NCBI RefSeq assembly: GCF_026210795.1
Contig: NC_089437.1
Location: forward strand, 1,488,001 to 1,552,000
Direction: 5' to 3'
Source of the DNA: Rhizophagus irregularis
Taxonomy: Eukaryota; Glomeromycota; Glomeromycetes; Glomerales; Glomeraceae
Length of the DNA stretch: 64,000 nucleotides
The number at the start of each line of letters is the position of its first letter. Within the stretch, counting starts at the first letter, position 1. Positions 59,560-64,000 of this stretch are shown here, in pieces. Position numbers and translations under genes: made by a program. Under the pieces are notes generated by a model. The model made no database searches, had not been told where the DNA came from, and was given only the letters and a program-made list of their open reading frames with translations.

Positions 59560-60720
59560 GGGTCGGGTCATCAAACGTTTTTATAATTAAAAAATCATTT
59601 TTTACGTTAGATTTGATTAAAAATCAAAAAAATTGATTTTTTTGGTTAAAAACGTAAGACTTGGCGTTTTTGTAATTAAAAAATCAAAAAAAAAATGATT
59701 TTATTAATTAAAAATGTCAGACTCGACGTTTTTGTAATTAAAAAATCAAAAAAATGACTTTTTTAGTTAAAAAACGTCAGGCTTGACGTTTTTGTAATTA
59801 AAAAATCAAAAAAATGACTTTTTTAGTTAAAAAACGTCAGGCTTGACGTTTTTGTAATTAAAAAATCAAAAAAATGACTTTTTTAGTTAAAAAACGTCAG
59901 GCTTGACGTTTTTGTAATTAAAAAATCAAAAAAATGACTTTTTTAGTTAAAAAACGTCAGGCTTGACGTTTTTGTAATTAAAAAATCAAAAAAATGACTT
60001 TTTTAGTTAAAAAATGTCAGGCTTGACGTTTTTGTAATTAAAAAATCAAAAAAATGACTTTTTTAGTTAAAAAACGTCAGGCTTGACGTTTTTGTAATTA
60101 AAAAATCAAAAAAATGACTTTTTTAGTTAAAAAATGTCAGGCTTGACGTTTTTGTAATTAAAAAAATCAAAAAAATGACTTTTTTAGTTAAAAAATGTCA
60201 GGCTTGACGTTTTTGTAATTAAAAAAATCAAAAAAATGACTTTTTTAGTTAAAAAACGTCAGGCTTGACGTTTTTGTAATTAAAAAATCAAAAAAAATGA
60301 CTTTTTTAGTTAAAAAACGTCAGACTTGACGTTTTTGTAATTAAAAAATCAAAAAAAAATGACTTTTTCAGTTAAAAAACGTATGACATTTTTGTGATTA
60401 AAAATAAAAAAATGATTTTTTTGATTAAAAACGTCAGATTTGACATTTTTATGATTCAAAAAATCATTTTTTACGTTAGATTTGACAATTTTGTAATTAA
60501 AAATCAAAAAAATTGATTTTTTTAGTTAAAAATGTCAGACTTGACGTTTTTGTAATTAAAAAATCAAAAAAAATGATTTTTTAATAAAAAACGTCAGACT
60601 CGACGTTTTTGTAATTAAAAAATCAAAAAAATGATTTTTTTAATTAAAAACGTCAGACTTGACGTTTTTGTGATTAAAAATCAAAAAAATATTGGTTTTT
60701 TTTAATTAAAAACGTCAGTC
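59560..60720. repeat. 60-bp palindromic minisatellite (AACGTCA...TGACGTT)
   Basis: About 17-18 tandem copies. The central ones (about 59761-60120) are exact 60-mers apart from one or two bases; the outer copies diverge. Each unit contains the inverted repeat AAAACGTCAGGCTTGACGTT plus AATTAAAAAATCAAAAAAAT and so can fold. A small relative is at 14697-14815. Confidence 0.9.
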
Positions 60721-61046
60721 TTGAAATTTTTTGTTAATAAAATAAAAAATGAAAAAAAAACATTTTTGCGTTATTTTTTTTATAATTTTATATGGAAAAA
60801 TGCCAAAACGTTTTTTTCTTAATAGTAATGCAAAAAAAAAAGTTTTTGGCATTTTTTTTAATAATATTATATGAAAAAATGCTGAAACGTTTTTTTTACA
60901 ATTTTTTTATTCTTTTGCAATATTTTATGAAATTTTAATGATCAACAAAAAAATGAAATTATGCAAATATTGAATGATGCAACAATTTAACAGGGACTTT
61001 TAGTGGCACAGGAAGAGTTTTTGCGAAAAGTTGGCATTAGAAGTTT
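60721..61046. other. Gene-free stretch
   Basis: A/T-rich with two AAAACGTTTTTT motifs spaced about 90 bp apart that look like decayed minisatellite units. Confidence 0.45.
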
Positions 61047-61136
61047 TTTTCATTGTCATTGTCATTGACATTGACATTGACATTGACATTGACATTGACA
61101 TTGTCACTGACATTGACATTGACATTGACATTGACA
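61047..61136. repeat. (ATTGAC)n microsatellite
   Basis: About 14 copies of the hexamer CATTGA with a few GTC interruptions. The open frame through it (IDIDID) is an artefact. Confidence 0.85.
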
Positions 61137-61408
61137 TAAAGTTATATAAGATTAATCTGAGAGTTTTTTACCAAAAAGGAAATTTTTTTATAAAAAGGGA
61201 AATGATTTTCAATTTCGAGGCAATTCAGCAGGTGTTTTAATAACAAATTGAGAAATGATTTCCATAGAAAATCTCGTGACAAAATTTATAAAATAAATGA
61301 TCAACAAATGATCAACAAAATCGTTACTAGTTTTATAAAAAACGCCCAATAATATCTTTTTATTGTTTTAACTAAAAAAATTTTTCTGACGTTTGGATTA
61401 GTCTCCAC

Positions 61409-62093
61409 ATAAATAATTTGAATTGTGTAACTTGAAATCTCATGCCATATAATTAAAACCCATGACATGCCTCCACCTGATCTATTTATGGTCAAAAACT
61501 ATTCGATCTGTGTGCATTCCGATCAACTAATCCAATGAAATTTTTTTTGACATTTTTTTTCGGTGCTTATTTTTTTTCAGATTCCTTTTTTTTTCAGAAA
61601 TTTACCTTCAGTTTTTTAAACCGATTTCTTCCTTTATCCTTTTTCTTTCCTCCCAAATTCTTTTAATTTTTTTTTCTTTTTTTTCAATTTTTTTTAATAA
61701 AGAAATAAAATATTATACTGTATTAAATATATTTACAAAATTATTATTTTTTTAAAAAAAACAATATAACATACAGGAAAATTGACTGACGTTGATAGAA
61801 AAGATGATTAAACAGTTTGATTTTCAACTTCATAAAAATCAAAAAAAAATTGATATGTTTACAATATTTTATGATTAATTAATTGAAGAAATTGTTGATT
61901 TAATAATAGATTATTATAACCAAATCCATATCCGAAATTCTCTAAATAATCATCAGATTTTTGAATAAAGATTTTAATTCAAAATGGTTTAGTTAAATTA
62001 ATAATTTATCGAGTAAAATGAGTATCAAAAGAATAATAATAAATGAAATGAACAGATTCTAATACATTTAATTGTTCAAATATTTTTCCTAAG
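61409..62093. repeat. Dispersed 0.7-kb repeat, copy 2
   Basis: Block order matches 6907-7619 from ATAAATAATTTGAATTGTG to TTTTTCCTAAG, with small indels in the T-rich centre. Confidence 0.75.
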
Positions 62094-62565
62094 GCCACAC
62101 AAATTCAATTTTTCGGTTCACGTAACATTGAAATTTAAAATCGACCCGGGGACCCAGGGTTTATTGTTTATTAGTAAAAAAAATTTATATATAAAATCGT
62201 GACATTTGATTGGTTGACTTTTAAAAGGGAGGAATTTATTTTCGTTCTCAGCCGCGTGATAAACTTACCCGCCAATAAAATTACGTCCTGATCACGTGAT
62301 AAACTTTTTATATATAAACTTTTTTCTATTGAAATTTGAAAAAGTGACCCAGAAAAAAAACTCTTTCCCCTTTCCATTTTTTCACATAGAAATCCGCAGT
62401 TAGATACTGTTTTTAATTTACACCCTTTTTACGTTTTTTAACGCTCGAGAAGAAAGAGGACCACTGGGTGGCCTCTTATGGAAAGGTTCTTCTCCTCATC
62501 ACCCGACCTCTGAAAGAAGTTTTTATAATATTTTTTCTTTATATTTACAAAACATATTGAAAAAT
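62094..62565 (+). promoter_or_regulatory. Possible promoter/leader of the right-edge ORFs
   Basis: GC is higher than in neighbouring DNA. CACGTG occurs at 62294-62299 and TATATAAA at 62311-62318, 248 nt before the first ATG. It could equally be the 5' region of a retroelement. Confidence 0.35.
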
Positions 62566-63165
62566 ATGGTTTCTACTCTTTTTAAACCTATTCCCTTGGG
62601 AAAATTTTCTTTTGACGTCTCATTCCATAAATTTCACGTGACTAGACCCAATCGGGCTGGATGTAACAAGATTTACGAAATCAGAAGATCAAAAAGTTTC
62701 TTTTTTGAGTTAGCTGATCTTTCAGCAAACACCAATGATATTCATCTTAAAATACACACAAATGATTATCACATGAAATCAACCCCTATTAGCTACTCTT
62801 CCACCTGTAGCTTTCCTAATCTGAAATATCAGATTAGTAAGATGTTACAACATTTTTTTTCTCATCAAAAAGTCATCCCACGCTCCATTCAAAAGAGATA
62901 TTTTAATCTTATTCGTTCTAAATTACTTGATAGATATTTCGTTATCAAATCACGTGCTGACAGTGTCACACAAAGAAATTCCCGCACAAAAACTTTCTTT
63001 AACTTTTCTTATAAACGTTATCGTTTTCATTTTGGTATCTTTACACCATGTAATTTTTCCACACTTACAATTTTGGAACTGAACACACACAGTTGTGTAG
63101 TGTCCCCTCCCCTTTCATTATGTCTCACAATAGACGAGCTTGTGTTTCTCATCAAAAAAATTTAG
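62566..63165 (+). CDS. Unknown basic protein, first of two overlapping ORFs
   Basis: An intronless frame of 199 residues from ATG at 62566 to TAG at 63165. It is rich in Lys, Arg, His, Phe and Ser (FDVSFHKFHVTRPNRAGCNK, then a basic stretch QKRYFNLIRSKLLDRYF). No signal peptide, membrane segment or recognised domain. Base composition is clearly less AT-rich than the surrounding intergenic DNA, and the frame overlaps the next one (from 63120) by 46 bp in a different frame. That compact layout recalls mobile-element ORF pairs, but no reverse transcriptase, nuclease or capsid motif is visible. It could also be a first exon, or a shadow over the leader of the longer ORF. Confidence 0.4.
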   Translation: MVSTLFKPIPLGKFSFDVSFHKFHVTRPNRAGCNKIYEIRRSKSFFFELADLSANTNDIHLKIHTNDYHMKSTPISYSSTCSFPNLKYQISKMLQHFFSHQKVIPRSIQKRYFNLIRSKLLDRYFVIKSRADSVTQRNSRTKTFFNFSYKRYRFHFGIFTPCNFSTLTILELNTHSCVVSPPLSLCLTIDELVFLIKKI

Positions 63166-64000
63166 ATATTTTTCATAATATCAAGAAACACACGCCGGTA
63201 TCGAATAATAACATTATCAACAACAAACGGTTTCATGCAAACCGTACTTATTTCCGATGGCACAACAGCGTCACAAAACACATTTACTCAAATCGTCTAG
63301 GCATTTCCTATGATGTCTCATATTTAGCAAATGGATATAAATCTTTTCACATCTACAAGGACTGTCGTATGTACCATAAACGATTGGATAATTTCCGTTC
63401 ACACCACTCCGACAGCAGTAAAAGGAGTAAAAAACAAAAAACCCACTTTCAGCGGGCATGTAGATCTGTTTTCTACAATCGTGGTAATAACAAGAAATCA
63501 CAGAAACGTGTGGATAGTCTTGAAGAAAAACTTCGCTGTGCTAAACAACATCGATTTTTATTTTTACCTTCACAACATATTAACAAACCTATACAACATT
63601 TGAAATATCACAAGAAAGTAGTGCTCAGAGATGAGAAACATTACAATTTCTATATACCTCCAGATCCCATTATTAAGACTCAAGGTGCAGTAGCTACCTT
63701 AACTAATCTTGACCCGCCCCTTCGACTTTGTCCAGGAAATGATTCAATTAGAACATCAAATACTAGCTCGCCTGCCAATAACTCACAACCCGTTCTCGTC
63801 AAAGATGAGAACATTTGGCATGATAAGTTGGGCATTTGGATTCCTAACGACCTCTTTGCTTACGTAAACGACGAACCGGTTTACATTTCTAAAAGACAGG
63901 CAAAACTCAAAGGTCAACAACATGTACCAGGCAGTGTGTACTGGTTAAATGGTATTAGAAAACGTAAAGAAGCTCATGAACTAGCTTTGCGACAACAAAA
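63120..64000 (+). CDS. Unknown protein, partial, runs off window edge
   Basis: An uninterrupted frame of 293 codons from the ATG at 63120 to the window end (no stop reached). The N-terminal third is very basic (KKHTPVSNNNIINNKRFHAN, SSKRSKKQKTHFQRACRSVF). The middle contains YNFYIPPDPIIKTQ, and the last part is WHDKLGIWIPNDLFAYVNDE with a basic end (NGIRKRKEAHE). Composition is balanced, unlike random AT-rich frames, so coding is likely. A basic, nucleic-acid-binding-like head suggests a mobile-element or DNA/RNA-binding protein, but no family is recognised. The start is uncertain: the frame is open back to 63054. Confidence 0.6.
   Translation, partial: MSHNRRACVSHQKNLDIFHNIKKHTPVSNNNIINNKRFHANRTYFRWHNSVTKHIYSNRLGISYDVSYLANGYKSFHIYKDCRMYHKRLDNFRSHHSDSSKRSKKQKTHFQRACRSVFYNRGNNKKSQKRVDSLEEKLRCAKQHRFLFLPSQHINKPIQHLKYHKKVVLRDEKHYNFYIPPDPIIKTQGAVATLTNLDPPLRLCPGNDSIRTSNTSSPANNSQPVLVKDENIWHDKLGIWIPNDLFAYVNDEPVYISKRQAKLKGQQHVPGSVYWLNGIRKRKEAHELALRQQ

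Noticed and set aside
59560-60720. Regularly spaced repeats resembling a CRISPR array
   Set aside because: Spacers are as conserved as repeats and A/T-only. There are no cas genes, and the genome is eukaryotic. It is a minisatellite.
61031-61240. Open frame encoding an IDID-rich peptide
   Set aside because: Translation of the (ATTGAC)n microsatellite.

Overview
The window looks like a piece of nuclear genome from an arbuscular mycorrhizal fungus (Glomeromycotina, most like Rhizophagus). This is an inference from several signs: extreme AT richness with long A/T tracts, introns of about 70 nt with GTAAG donors and TACTAAC-like branch sites, TTAGGG-type repeats, and a heavy load of transposon debris. 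The gene content also fits lineage-expanded families typical of these fungi: a BTB-BACK-TLD protein, a TKL-like kinase with an N-terminal CX2C/CX2C segment and an HRDLHSGN catalytic loop, hybrid histidine-kinase remnants and FAR1/MULE transposases. No rRNA, tRNA or CRISPR array was recognised.

Layout. 0-7 kb: a small secreted-peptide gene on the minus strand, several inverted-repeat elements, then a class 3 lipase gene (5.0-6.4 kb). 7.7-11.0 kb: an apparently complete MULE element with a two-exon 840-aa transposase; its intron is filled with a telomere-like minisatellite. 11-16 kb: short inverted-repeat elements and a decayed hybrid histidine kinase on the minus strand. 16.2-21.3 kb: a nested stack. 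A poly(A)-tailed insertion with an 18-bp target duplication was hit by a 5-kb foldback element with a perfect 8-bp target duplication. That element carries a small Harbinger-like element and a tandem array of micro-exon-like modules. 25.6-27.0 kb: a second lipase gene, duplicated together with its promoter. 29.5-30.0 kb: a small orphan gene. 33-35 kb: a helicase fragment and a broken zinc-finger transposon gene. 35.3-36.8 kb: a BTB-TLD gene. 36.8-49.9 kb: mostly gene-poor sequence, with a 1.1-kb inverted-repeat element, CACCGAC minisatellites and a second micro-exon-like array (45.8-46.8 kb). 49.9-54.2 kb: a tandemly duplicated foldback element sharing its terminus with the 16-21 kb element. 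55.9-57.8 kb: a six-exon protein kinase gene interrupted by one in-frame TAA. 59.6-60.7 kb: a palindromic 60-bp minisatellite. 62.5-64 kb: two overlapping ORFs of unknown function, the second running off the window edge.

The genes do not form a pathway. The window reads as a repeat-rich accessory region in which a few host genes (secreted peptide, lipase pair, BTB-TLD, kinase, orphan) sit among mobile elements and their relics. The most unusual signals are two tandem arrays of short modules bounded by splice-site consensus, and a foldback family that keeps about 26 bp of terminal sequence while exchanging its minisatellite interior.
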